A DNA stretch of 24,679 nt from JALZHR01 sp036388635 (GCA_036388635.1 DASVRL010000420.1:1-24679); one strand, 5' to 3'. Positions 7,340-14,996 are shown, numbered from the stretch's first letter. Numbers and translations: made by a program. Notes: generated by a model from the sequence alone, not told the origin.

Positions 7340-8047
7340 ATGAAGCTTAAATTCTATTTTTGTATCGGTCTCATCGGGCTGGCTTTTTTCTCGGCTTGCA
7401 CGCGTCAAAATGCTAAAGAAGTAGTTCTGGATGATAAAACGGACGTAATTGAAGTCAAATCCGGCGAGGTCGTCTTCGACGATTTGTTGACCTCCGGCGA
7501 TGACGCCTTAAATGCCGGCAAAGAAACTGCGCAAAACGTTAAGCTGGCTGGCTTGGACAATTCGCAAATCGTCATCATGAAAGACAATTTCGGAAATAAA
7601 GTCGAAACCAGGACTTTTCGTTTTCATCCGCGCCTGGCGTGCGTCATTTTGCGCACCGCCGCCGACGGAAAACGCGAAGTGCTGGTCTACGGACAAAACG
7701 GCGACCTGAAAACTCTGCCGCCGGAAATGATTGACCGCGCTATGACGGCGCGCAGCGACGAGCTTGCCAACGCGGCGGGAATTTTCGAAGGCAAACGGAT
7801 GCGGGTAATCAACAGTTCTTCGACCGCCCTTGCCGGCGGCGACAGCAATCAACCGCAGAATTCCGAAATGCAGATAAAGGTTTTACCGCCGATTCGTCTG
7901 CCTGAGCAAACGCCGGTTCAATCTAATCCCGAAGCGGTCGAACAGAGCCGCCAGCCGGAGGCGAAAGTCGAGCTGCAGCAAAGCAAACCTAACGAATCGC
8001 CGCGCACTCAAACAGTAAATTTAGCAAAAAAAGAAGATGAAGATTGA
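7340..8047 (+). CDS. Putative lipoprotein of unknown function at the end of the minor-pilin operon
   Basis: From the ATG at 7340 the protein has 235 residues and begins MKLKFYFCIGLIGLAFFSAC, a typical short lipoprotein signal with the lipid-modified cysteine at 20 (the lipobox FSAC is slightly off consensus because of F at -3). The frame is open from a TTG at 7277, but the extra 21 residues would spoil the signal, so the ATG is preferred. The body has an acidic segment, a beta-like core around FRFHPRLACVILRTAADGKREVLVYGQNG, and a C-terminal tail rich in Gln, Pro, Glu and Lys with no predicted fold. I do not recognise a family. It follows the PilX-like gene by 88 bases and shares the terminator at 8141, so a role in pilus assembly or anchoring is a reasonable inference. 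Confidence 0.7.
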   Translation: MKLKFYFCIGLIGLAFFSACTRQNAKEVVLDDKTDVIEVKSGEVVFDDLLTSGDDALNAGKETAQNVKLAGLDNSQIVIMKDNFGNKVETRTFRFHPRLACVILRTAADGKREVLVYGQNGDLKTLPPEMIDRAMTARSDELANAAGIFEGKRMRVINSSSTALAGGDSNQPQNSEMQIKVLPPIRLPEQTPVQSNPEAVEQSRQPEAKVELQQSKPNESPRTQTVNLAKKEDED

Positions 8048-8140
8048 AAGGTAAGCTTAAATTTTAAAGGTCAAAGCCGACGGCGGAAAATCAATCCTGC
8101 ATAAAGGCATTGTCGTTAAACGACGATATATAAACCAGAC

Positions 8141-8173
8141 AAAAGGCGCGAGACATAAATTCTCGCGCCTTTT
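8141..8173. terminator. Bidirectional intrinsic terminator between convergent operons
   Basis: A perfect 13-bp stem (8141-8153 with 8161-8173) and a 7-base loop. The arms begin AAAA and end TTTT, giving U-tracts in both directions. It closes the minor-pilin operon on the plus strand and the DUF1800-DUF1501 operon on the minus strand. Confidence 0.85.
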
Positions 8174-8196
8174 GCATCTCCGTTTGCCAAGCGAGA

Positions 8197-9681
8197 TTAA
8201 GGCTGCATAAAGCCGAGATTCGAGGTCGGAAAGTTTCCGATGAGCGGAAAAACGCCTGACATATCGGTTTCCTGCAAGCCGTACCAGCGCGCCAGAGTCG
8301 CGGCGTATTGTTCGACCGAAGTCGTCGGAATCCAGCGCCCGCGCGCGTTTGTTCCGCTGTCGGCATCGTCCGGACCGTTAAAGGCGAGCGTCGGAAACGG
8401 CGTTCCGTTCGTCGTGTTCACGCCGTAAAAATCGCTTGCCGTCAAAGCGCCACCCAGCACGAGCATATGATTTCCCCACGCGTGGTCGGTGCCGACCGTC
8501 CCACCGGAGCCAGCCGGATTCAACGTCCGCGAAAAATCGGACATCGTAAAAGCCGTCACCTTATCGGACAATCCCTGTATAACCATCTCATCGTAAAAAG
8601 CGCGCATCGCCTGGCTCATAGTCGCCAGCAATCCGACTTGTCCGGTCGTCTGGTTCTGCTGGTTGTTGTGCGTGTCGAAGCTGCCGAGCTGGCAGAAAAA
8701 GATTTGCCGGTTGATGTTCAAATCGTCTTTCTTTTTAATCATCCGCGCGATTTGTTTGAGCTGGTTTCCGAAGTTCGTGTTCGGGAAAGCCGTCACCACT
8801 TCCTGAGAAACCTGTAATTGCGCGTTTGCCGCAATCGCGCTGTCGGTGACGTGGCTCGCCGCCCTGACCAAATCCGAGCTTAAATCCATAGCGCGCAGAT
8901 TGTCGAACGCCAGCCGGCGCGCGATGGACGGAGCGGTAGTGTTGAAGCCCTGCGGGTTTAAAACCTGATTCAGCGGCGTTCCCGCGCCCGCGATGGCGAG
9001 CGGCAGAGTTGCCTGTCCCGCCGTAAAAAGCTGCGCTCCGTTAATGGAAGTAACCATCGGAATCAGTCCGTTCGGATTTGCGACTGGTGTTCGACGGTCG
9101 GAAATGCGCCCGCCCCAGCCCGAAAAAGACACCGTGTCGGAGCGACCGCCCTGATATTGCGCAACCTGGTCGGAGTGCGAAAAAAGCTGATACGGTTTCG
9201 GATGCGAAGCGGTCTGATACTGCGCTTTGGTCGTCGGGCGAACCAGCGTTCCGACGTTTGGCACAACCGCCAGCTTGCCCAAATTCCAAAGCTCGTGGAT
9301 GCCGTTGTTGATGCCGCCCAAAACCGTTCCCAAGCTCGGATGCAAGCCGTAGCTCAAGCCGTTCATTCGCGGAACCGCAACCGGCAGAAGCTGATTTTGC
9401 GGAATCGCCAGCCCTTGCGTGGCGCGCGCGTTGGAATAAGCCGTGTAGTTGCTCAGGTTCGCGTCGTTATGATTCGGAATGACCATATTGTTGCCGTCAT
9501 TTCCGCCCGCCATAAAGATGCAGACCAGGGCGCGGTAATCGCTTCCGCCCTCGGCGCCCCGGTCGTCGACCGTCTGCGCCAGAGCGCTCATCATTCCGAA
9601 ATGCTGCACTTGCGTCGCCAGCGTGACCATGCTCAAGGCGCAACCTGATTTCTTTAAAAATTCACGTCTTGTTTGTTTCAT
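8197..9681 (-). CDS. Tat-exported DUF1501 family protein
   Basis: A 494-residue protein with a twin-arginine signal, TRREFLKKSG (R5, R6) followed by a hydrophobic segment and MMSALAQ, so it is exported folded. The body matches DUF1501: VCIFMAGGNDGNNMVIP near the start, FFCQLGSFDTHNNQ in the middle and FTMSDFSRTLNPAGSGGTVGTDHAWGNH (written here as a region) near the end. The family is thought to share the sulfatase/alkaline-phosphatase fold, but its substrate is unknown. The ATG at 9681 has AGAGGT about 7 bases upstream. A GTG at 9690 overlaps the stop of the upstream DUF1800 gene in frame and is the alternative start. Close coupling with DUF1800 is the standard pairing and suggests the two act together in the envelope. 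Confidence 0.9.
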   Translation of the reverse strand: MKQTRREFLKKSGCALSMVTLATQVQHFGMMSALAQTVDDRGAEGGSDYRALVCIFMAGGNDGNNMVIPNHNDANLSNYTAYSNARATQGLAIPQNQLLPVAVPRMNGLSYGLHPSLGTVLGGINNGIHELWNLGKLAVVPNVGTLVRPTTKAQYQTASHPKPYQLFSHSDQVAQYQGGRSDTVSFSGWGGRISDRRTPVANPNGLIPMVTSINGAQLFTAGQATLPLAIAGAGTPLNQVLNPQGFNTTAPSIARRLAFDNLRAMDLSSDLVRAASHVTDSAIAANAQLQVSQEVVTAFPNTNFGNQLKQIARMIKKKDDLNINRQIFFCQLGSFDTHNNQQNQTTGQVGLLATMSQAMRAFYDEMVIQGLSDKVTAFTMSDFSRTLNPAGSGGTVGTDHAWGNHMLVLGGALTASDFYGVNTTNGTPFPTLAFNGPDDADSGTNARGRWIPTTSVEQYAATLARWYGLQETDMSGVFPLIGNFPTSNLGFMQP

Positions 9682-9686
9682 AGTTT

Positions 9687-11897
9687 TCACCTCTGCACCT
9701 GATACTGCGACGAAGTCGCGATTAAATAAACCGCCGTCTGCGCCCGCAGCAGCGGATTGGTTGACGGCGCGGCAAGAACCGCGTTTAGAATCGTGGTTCT
9801 CATTTGCGGCGACATCGCGCCGTGCATCATTTTCTGATTCAGAGCGTCCATCAATTGGTTTCCGGACGCATCAGCCGCCGCTAACGCCTGCATTTCGGCG
9901 AGGTTGATTGACGTTCCGAGCGGCGTGTTCGGCTGCGCGACGTTTATTCGATTGAAAACCATCGTGTTGGCAAAATTCGCGCGGGCGATTGAAGTGCCGG
10001 TCGTGTAAATTCCGAATTCGGGAGCCAGCACGCTCGTGCCGGGAACGATGTAATCGGGCGAGTAGTAATTGAAAACCGTCGGCGAATTAAAGACGTTTTG
10101 CCCCATCGCGTTCGATTGCCCGTTAACGTTGCCGTCGCTTAACTGCGCTCCGTCAGCCGAGCGGACATTGAAATGCCGCAAAAGATTTGTCAACAATTGA
10201 ACCGGCTCGCGCAATTTCCCGTAACGCGGTTCGGTCTTGACGTTGCCGCGCGCTTCCGGGTCGAGCAAAATCGCGCGTATCACGGCTTTCATATCGCCGC
10301 GAATCCCGGAGCCGTTATTATTGAAAGCGGCGGCGACGCGACCGACATAAGCGGGCGTCGGGTCGCTGGTGACCAATTGCTGAATCAAAAGCTTGCTGAC
10401 AAACGGCGCGACGTTCGGATGATAAAAAATATTATCCAGAGCCTTATTCAAAGAATTGTTGGCATAGGTGATAGTCGCCGTTCCGGTGCATCCGGTGCAA
10501 GCCGCGATATTCGGGTCGGCGCCCGGATAATTGAGCAGCGTTTTAGCCGTAATATCGTGATTGTTGGCGTTGAGGATAATCATCGGGTCTTTATAGTTCG
10601 GACTGCCGATAACGCGATTCGGGCATTGCGCGCCCGTTACTTCGCATAAAGTCCAGCCCGTAAAGACTTTGGTAAAATTATTAACCGTGTTCTGGTCGTA
10701 GGTCGGAATCGGATTGCCTTGCCCGTCAAGCTGGAGAGTTCCGTCCTGGTTGAGCATAAACAAGCCGATGTTGAAAAGCTGCAAAATCTCGCGCGGATAA
10801 TTTTCGTTCGGGCTGGTGCGCGTCGAGCGAACCATATCCAGATAATTGCCCATTCCCGGATTTAAGGTCATATCGGTCATCAACTGCCGCCAGTTGCCGA
10901 AAGCGTTTCGGCTGAGCTGCTGATGATAGGCGATCATCCAGCTCGATTGCTGCGTATCGACGCCGGAAATTACCCAAATCTGGCTGAGCGCCCACGCCGT
11001 GCGATGTTTTAACTGCGCGTCGCCGTAAAACGCTTCCCTGTAAAACCAGGTTTGCGGTTGATACATCGAGTAATGGTCGCGAACGCAGTTTGTCGGAATA
11101 TTGTTCTGGCAGTCGACCGAGACATTTATCGGCATCAGCGGAATATTCGGATACGGGTTCGAAGCCGACGGATAAGGCGCTTCGAATTGTTCCGCCAGCC
11201 ACGTGCGCAAGCCGATGCGGCGAATCCGGTCGTCGAGCGCCGGCGTCGGACCGAAACTCGCCTGTTCCAGAAATCTGATGCGGTCGCCCGACCAGCGATA
11301 GCCGACAAATTCGGAAGCCGGCGGTTCGCTCGTCGGCGGCGAAAGCGGCGCGGGCGTCGGCACGGCTCCGGCATCGTCGCGAATTTTTCCGCCGGTTTCG
11401 TCCAAGCCGAGCCGCACGCGGTTGCTCGTCAATCCGCGCCACGAAAGGCGCACCAAAACGTCGCCGCTCGCGGGCTGTTCTTCCCAGAAATTGGTTTCGT
11501 CGCGCATCTGAACCGTCAACGCGTAAATCCACGGATAACCTTTCACCGGTCGAATATCCAGCACGGGCAGGCGATATTCCCGATTTTTAAAATCCTGAAG
11601 GTAAACGCGGAAAGCGTTTGCGCCCTCGCCGTTCATCAAATCGATATTCGTCACGAAAAGCCTGATGCGGGAATCCGCGCCGTAAGCGAACGCGGCGGTT
11701 GAAGGCTTCGGTAAATTTCCGCGCCAGGCGTCCGCCGAAACAGCCAGTGCGCGCGTCGAATCCGGTTGACTAATCAATACCGGTATCGGCGAATCCGGGT
11801 TCGGTTCGGTCTCCGCCAGAACCGGCAAAGCCAGCAGGGCGATAACGAAAAACGCGCTGAAAATATGCCGGATAAAGCGCGGCGTATAACTGTTCAT
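9687..11897 (-). CDS. Secreted DUF1800 family protein
   Basis: From the ATG at 11897 the product has 736 residues with a Sec signal peptide (SYTPRFIRHIFSAFFVIALL, then ALPVLA before ETEP). The start is decided by a near-consensus AGGAGG at 11904-11909, 6 bases upstream; the frame extends to 12005 but that part is the untranslated leader. After an Ile/Val-rich N-terminal beta region and a Pro-rich linker (about residues 190-200) comes the DUF1800 core: FLEQASFGPT, RTAWALSQIWV, NYLDMVRSTRTSPNENYPRE, QLFNIGLF and FTGWTLC. Its function is unknown; it nearly always pairs with DUF1501, as here. The sequence CEVTGAQC and CTGC give candidate disulfides, in line with export. Its stop overlaps the GTG alternative start of the DUF1501 gene. 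Confidence 0.9.
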   Translation of the reverse strand: MNSYTPRFIRHIFSAFFVIALLALPVLAETEPNPDSPIPVLISQPDSTRALAVSADAWRGNLPKPSTAAFAYGADSRIRLFVTNIDLMNGEGANAFRVYLQDFKNREYRLPVLDIRPVKGYPWIYALTVQMRDETNFWEEQPASGDVLVRLSWRGLTSNRVRLGLDETGGKIRDDAGAVPTPAPLSPPTSEPPASEFVGYRWSGDRIRFLEQASFGPTPALDDRIRRIGLRTWLAEQFEAPYPSASNPYPNIPLMPINVSVDCQNNIPTNCVRDHYSMYQPQTWFYREAFYGDAQLKHRTAWALSQIWVISGVDTQQSSWMIAYHQQLSRNAFGNWRQLMTDMTLNPGMGNYLDMVRSTRTSPNENYPREILQLFNIGLFMLNQDGTLQLDGQGNPIPTYDQNTVNNFTKVFTGWTLCEVTGAQCPNRVIGSPNYKDPMIILNANNHDITAKTLLNYPGADPNIAACTGCTGTATITYANNSLNKALDNIFYHPNVAPFVSKLLIQQLVTSDPTPAYVGRVAAAFNNNGSGIRGDMKAVIRAILLDPEARGNVKTEPRYGKLREPVQLLTNLLRHFNVRSADGAQLSDGNVNGQSNAMGQNVFNSPTVFNYYSPDYIVPGTSVLAPEFGIYTTGTSIARANFANTMVFNRINVAQPNTPLGTSINLAEMQALAAADASGNQLMDALNQKMMHGAMSPQMRTTILNAVLAAPSTNPLLRAQTAVYLIATSSQYQVQR

Positions 11898-12005
11898 GCC
11901 CTTCCTCCTTATTTCTAACTGAAATGTTTGGTTTTTAGACGTTAAAATGGAAAGCCTGAAAACGGCGGTAGGAAACGTGCCGTTAATCAATGTTTTGCAT
12001 TTCAA

Positions 12006-12034
12006 TTTATAAATGATTCGACGAAAAAAAACAA
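12006..12034 (-). promoter_or_regulatory. Promoter of the DUF1800-DUF1501 operon
   Basis: On the minus strand TTGTTT (12034-12029) and TATAAA (12011-12006) are separated by 17 bases. Transcription would start near 11999, giving a leader of about 100 bases before the AGGAGG-led ATG at 11897. I saw no clear structure in the leader. Confidence 0.65.
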
Positions 12035-12152
12035 GTTACCTGTTCTCAATCGTAAAATTCGACCTTTCGGAAAAGTTTCAGACTGCTTTGAATTAATTCC
12101 GAAGTGTAAGACGTGAGAATATTCGCTTTGGTCGAAAAAAAGTTCTTTAAAA

Positions 12153-12182
12153 GTGGTAAACGGTAAACGGTAAGTGGTAAGT
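12153..12182 (+). repeat. Left heptamer array of the four-helix-bundle cassette
   Basis: Four contiguous 7-base units: GTGGTAA (12153), ACGGTAA (12160), ACGGTAA (12167), GTGGTAA (12174), then GT. It is inverted relative to the array at 12549-12570. Confidence 0.9.
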
Positions 12183-12186
12183 TCGT

Positions 12187-12543
12187 TTATTTAAGACTTG
12201 CTTTTACCGTTTTTATTGAGCTTGTAATTAGTTTTTGTAATTCTCTGCAATCATTTAACATGGAATCGGCTTGTGTTTCGGTTAGATAATTGCTGTCTCG
12301 CCGAAGTCTCAACCAGTAATCTGTTTCAAAAGATTCCTTTTGTGCAATAGAAAGCTTATGAACAAAATCGGATTTCGATTATGCCTGACTTGCCTCTTCA
12401 AAATTTGCCCCGATAGAAGTTCCGAAACGCAAAATCTGCTTTGACAATACAAACTCTTTCTTTTCGGAAGCAATAAACTGATAAAGTTTGACGATTCTCA
12501 GGGCAAACTGATATGACTTTTCACGAAAGACGCTCTCTTTCAT
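12187..12543 (-). pseudogene. Four-helix-bundle protein (23S rRNA intervening-sequence family), interrupted by one stop codon
   Basis: Read on the minus strand from the ATG at 12543, 118 codons run to a TAA at 12187-12189 with one internal TAA at 12379-12381 (codon 55). The first half contains QILRFGTSIGANFEEASQA, the family hallmark; after the stop the same frame continues SKSDFVHKLSIAQKESFETD and YWLRLRRDSNYLTETQADSM, exactly as in intact family members, so a single base change (for instance CAA to TAA) explains the break. The family (S23/IVS, PF05635-like) has an up-down helical bundle related to the Avd protein of diversity-generating retroelements; its function is unknown. A hand count of the first 60 bases gives 40% G+C, lower than the flanking genes, which suggests acquisition. 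A sequencing error is the other explanation for the stop. Confidence 0.85.
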
Positions 12544-12548
12544 ACAAA

Positions 12549-12570
12549 CTTACCACTTACCACTTACCAC
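12549..12570 (-). repeat. Right heptamer array of the four-helix-bundle cassette
   Basis: Read on the minus strand this is three contiguous GTGGTAA units (12570 down to 12550). It lies five bases upstream of the four-helix-bundle ATG. On its other side it abuts the TTAAAA that contains the stop codon of the lipocalin-like gene. Confidence 0.9.
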
Positions 12571-13764
12571 TTAAAAGTAAGACTTGGGCGGAAACTCGAA
12601 GGAATTTCCCATTAGAAACGAAGCCAGATTCGGGCTTTCGTGCGAGCGGTCGTAGCCGACAAGCTCGACGTACGCGCGCCCGCCCGCGTTTTCGCTCGTC
12701 ACTTCGCACGCGCCTTCCCAGTAAACAATCATCGTCGTGCCGCGCGTGTCCAGTTCCTGGTCGACCACGACGGGCGTGACGGTCAAATCCAAATCGTAAC
12801 ACGGCACTTTCACGCGCCAGCCGCTCGGGTAAGTCGCCTCGGTGCGCGGCGATTTCCAGAAACCGGTCGGCTCAATCGAAAAATCTTCGTGCGACAAATG
12901 AATTGAGTTTCCGTTCGCATCGATAAAGCTGCCGCTCGAATATTCCGAGATTCCGCCGGTGCTGTTGCGAAGCTGGTAGCACATCAATTCGCGGTTGTCG
13001 TCGAGCTGAATCGAAAACCAATCCCAGCCCTTCTGATTTTCGGTCGGCGTCCACGTGCCGAACTCTCTGTCCATCCACGCCGAGCCTTTGAAATGCTCGG
13101 TTTCGCCGTTCCAGATGATGTCGCCTTCGGTTTCCATCCGCGTATATGAAAAGTAGCGCGACGCTTCGCCTTTGTCTTTAAACGAGACGCCGTTTTGCTC
13201 TTTGCCGTTTAAAACGACCTTTTTCGACGGTTTCAAAGTCGCTTCAAAAACGATGTCGCCGATGGTCGCCCGCAGAATGTGCGCGCCGTGCGATTCGCGC
13301 AGAGACCAGTCGCCCAGCCGCAGATGAAAATGTTTCTCGCTCGCCGAGGCGGGAAAATCGAACCAGCCGTTCGAGCTTTTGCGGTGGGCGTAGCGAAACT
13401 GTTTGTTTTCGTAATCGGTAATCGCAAAATGCGCGAAGAAAATCGGATTTCCCAAAAGCCGCAGCGGAACGATGCTGAATTTGTCCAAATCCGTGCGGCG
13501 TTTAAAAAAGACGAGCTCAAAGCCGAAGCGATTTCCCGCTTCCGTTTCGCAGTGCCCGGTGTAATACCACCATTCGGTCTGCACGTTTTTGTGCGCCGCC
13601 AGGTCGCGCGGGAGCTGGACGACGTCGTATTCCGTGCCGTCGCGCAGGGTGTCGGCTTTTCCGGCAAAAGTATCAGCGACGCCTTCAAAAAACTCGGTCG
13701 CGTTTTTCTCTAAAGTTTTTAAGATTTCCTGAAAATTATCCTGAAAGGTGTTTTGTTCGCTCAT
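12571..13764 (-). CDS. Lipocalin-like protein of the CrtC/AttH superfamily
   Basis: A 397-residue protein with the landmarks of the CrtC/AttH (COG5621-like) two-lipocalin family: EWWYYTGH (64-71), FGFELVFFKRR, FFAHFAITDYENKQFRY (109-125), AWMDREFGTW (229-238), GWDWFSIQLDDNRELM (246-261). Known relatives include hydroxyneurosporene hydratase (CrtC) and terpene-related lipocalin enzymes, but most members have no assigned reaction and no carotenoid genes are nearby. The ATG at 13764 is chosen because the frame upstream (to a GTG at 13989) shows no family similarity. No signal peptide is visible from this start. No Shine-Dalgarno exists; an extended -10 box sits so close that the mRNA may be leaderless. 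The stop codon falls inside the TTAAAA boundary of the neighbouring heptamer cassette. Confidence 0.8.
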   Translation of the reverse strand: MSEQNTFQDNFQEILKTLEKNATEFFEGVADTFAGKADTLRDGTEYDVVQLPRDLAAHKNVQTEWWYYTGHCETEAGNRFGFELVFFKRRTDLDKFSIVPLRLLGNPIFFAHFAITDYENKQFRYAHRKSSNGWFDFPASASEKHFHLRLGDWSLRESHGAHILRATIGDIVFEATLKPSKKVVLNGKEQNGVSFKDKGEASRYFSYTRMETEGDIIWNGETEHFKGSAWMDREFGTWTPTENQKGWDWFSIQLDDNRELMCYQLRNSTGGISEYSSGSFIDANGNSIHLSHEDFSIEPTGFWKSPRTEATYPSGWRVKVPCYDLDLTVTPVVVDQELDTRGTTMIVYWEGACEVTSENAGGRAYVELVGYDRSHESPNLASFLMGNSFEFPPKSYF

Positions 13765-13770
13765 AAATAA

Positions 13771-13779
13771 ATTGTAGCA
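13771..13779 (-). promoter_or_regulatory. Extended -10 promoter giving a probable leaderless transcript
   Basis: On the minus strand TG-C-TACAAT reads from 13779 to 13771, an extended -10 element. Only six bases separate it from the A of the ATG at 13764, so transcription would begin at or next to the start codon. No good -35 box lies at the normal distance, which an extended -10 can tolerate. Confidence 0.45.
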
Positions 13780-13997
13780 AAATTGCCGGCGGAAAGACGA
13801 AACTGCCTCGGCGAATGATTTTCTTTTACCCGACGGAAATTTCGACGCGTCTTTCGAGAGAATTTTTTGCCCGCAGAGCCTTTTAAAGCGCCCGTCGTAA
13901 AGATTCTCTGCCCGTCGAAACCCTAACGTTGCGCTTCTAATATTTCGAACGCCCATCGGAGTTTTTAACGCGTAATCGGTAAGATGCACGAATCAAT

Positions 13998-14027
13998 AAA
14001 AAAACACTCCGCAATTTTTGCGAAGTG
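13998..14027 (-). terminator. Intrinsic terminator after the anti-sigma gene
   Basis: On the minus strand a 10-bp stem (14027-14018 with 14014-14005, 3-base loop) is followed by seven Ts (14004-13998). The one non-Watson-Crick position is a G-U pair in the minus-strand RNA but a C-A mismatch on the plus strand, which supports the minus orientation. Confidence 0.8.
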
Positions 14028-14029
14028 CC

Positions 14030-14061
14030 GGTGTATATTCCTGTTGGTGTATATTCCTGTT
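14030..14061. repeat. Two-copy 16-base tandem repeat
   Basis: GGTGTATATTCCTGTT occurs twice head to tail (14030-14045 and 14046-14061), between the anti-sigma stop and its terminator. Unit length equals that of the tandem at 2035-2065, though the sequences differ. Confidence 0.85.
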
Positions 14062-14080
14062 AAAGAAGAAGTGAGGAATG

Positions 14081-14923
14081 TCAGCGGTTTTTAGACTTGG
14101 ACTTGGGCTTGCGAGCTTTATCAATCACATCGACGCGCTGAATTTTCAGCACGACGCGCACGACGTCCGAGCGATTGTCGAATGTCGCGGGCAGAAAAGC
14201 TGCTTCGTTAGGGTCTTTTTGCAGAGCGTTTTCCAGCGCTTCCATATCGCTGTTGTTGCTCGGCGCTTCGATAACTTCGGAGATTCGCGCCACGCCGTTG
14301 CTGAAAACGTCGGCGACCACGACCACTTCGTCATCGCGCATCTTGCCGCGCACGATTGATTTGGTCAAAGCCACCAGCGCGCCCGTCGGATTGACCGAAG
14401 GCGATTCGTTGGCGACCGGCAGGCGCATCGCCGCATATTCGGACGGAGTAATTTTCAGCTCGTCGATCATCGGATTGCTGTTTGCCGCCAGCAGGATCTG
14501 CGATGAGCCGGAACCGGATTCCGCCGTCGCCAGATTATTTTCAATCGTTATATTTCCGCTCGAAAGCAGGCTCAGCAGCAGCGTGCACGTCAAAACCACC
14601 GAAGCGACCGTGCCGACCGCATACGGCATAAAGCGAAATTGCAGCCAGCGGCGAAAGCTTTCCGTGTAAATAAAGGGTTGTCGTCTGCCGGTCGTTTTAA
14701 TTTCGACGGCGACCGCGTTTCTGACCGAATTTAATAAATCGGCGGGCATTGCCGGACGCGATAAGACGCGCAAATCGTTTTGCAATGTTTGAAATTCGGC
14801 AACCCGCGCGCGGCACAGCGGGCACGCGACCAGATGCGCGTCCAGACGGGCGCGAACATTTTCTTCGAGCGTGTCGCCATCGGCATAAAGCGCGATTGCT
14901 TCTTGTAAATCTTTGCAAGACAT
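14081..14923 (-). CDS. Zinc-binding anti-sigma factor, single-pass membrane protein
   Basis: A 280-residue protein starting MSCKDLQEAIALYADGDTLE. H30, C34 and C37 (HLVACPLC) form the HxxxCxxC zinc anti-sigma (ZAS) motif, preceded by the usual Cys3. A hydrophobic segment at about 101-121 (PYAVGTVASVVLTCTLLLSL) would place the ZAS domain in the cytoplasm and the C-terminal 160 residues outside. It would hold the ECF sigma factor at the membrane until a signal frees it. The frame is open for about 100 codons upstream, but those codons translate the heptamer repeats and give low-complexity sequence, so the ATG at 14923 is used. Upstream of it AAAGGA appears three times with a 7-base period. The basic tail KARKPKSKSKNR is unusual. 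The sigma gene lies upstream at an unusually large distance. Confidence 0.85.
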   Translation of the reverse strand: MSCKDLQEAIALYADGDTLEENVRARLDAHLVACPLCRARVAEFQTLQNDLRVLSRPAMPADLLNSVRNAVAVEIKTTGRRQPFIYTESFRRWLQFRFMPYAVGTVASVVLTCTLLLSLLSSGNITIENNLATAESGSGSSQILLAANSNPMIDELKITPSEYAAMRLPVANESPSVNPTGALVALTKSIVRGKMRDDEVVVVADVFSNGVARISEVIEAPSNNSDMEALENALQKDPNEAAFLPATFDNRSDVVRVVLKIQRVDVIDKARKPKSKSKNR

Positions 14924-14930
14924 AATTTTT

Positions 14931-14958
14931 TGTCCTTTGTCCTTTGTCCTTTGCCGTT
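14931..14958. repeat. Heptamer array overlapping the anti-sigma ribosome-binding region
   Basis: Plus-strand units TGTCCTT at 14931, 14938 and 14945 and TGCCGTT at 14952. On the minus strand this reads as AAAGGAC-type units directly before the anti-sigma ATG, with the nearest AAAGGA about 8-10 bases from the start codon. The array therefore supplies a multiplied Shine-Dalgarno-like motif. Confidence 0.9.
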
Positions 14959-14996
14959 GAGCGAGATTAAGTTTCTGCTTGCTCTCAACCGCCGAG

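Larger units (their letters stand above)
12147..12576. mobile_element. Candidate mobile cassette: four-helix-bundle gene between inverted heptamer arrays
   Basis: The unit is bounded by TTAAAA at 12147-12152 and again, same orientation, at 12571-12576, as expected of a 6-base target duplication. Inside these come heptamer arrays in opposite orientation: 12153-12182 (GTGGTAA, ACGGTAA, ACGGTAA, GTGGTAA, GT) and 12549-12570 (reverse complement of three GTGGTAA plus G/T edge). Between the arrays is a single minus-strand gene of the four-helix-bundle S23/IVS family, broken by one stop. No transposase is present, so movement would have to be helped from elsewhere. That it is mobile is an inference from the repeats, the direct repeats and the lower G+C of the cargo. 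Confidence 0.5.
13765..14080. other. Intergenic region upstream of the lipocalin-like gene
   Basis: This 316-base stretch holds the extended -10 box of the lipocalin-like gene (13771-13779), the terminator of the anti-sigma gene (13998-14027) and a 16-base tandem repeat (14030-14061). The minus-strand frame is open through 13765-13989, but the translation is arginine-rich and resembles nothing I know, so I do not call it a gene. Confidence 0.6.

Noticed and set aside
12187..12543. Stop-codon readthrough or recoding in the four-helix-bundle gene
   Set aside because: TAA is the normal stop of several genes here and no recoding signal is visible; a point mutation is simpler.
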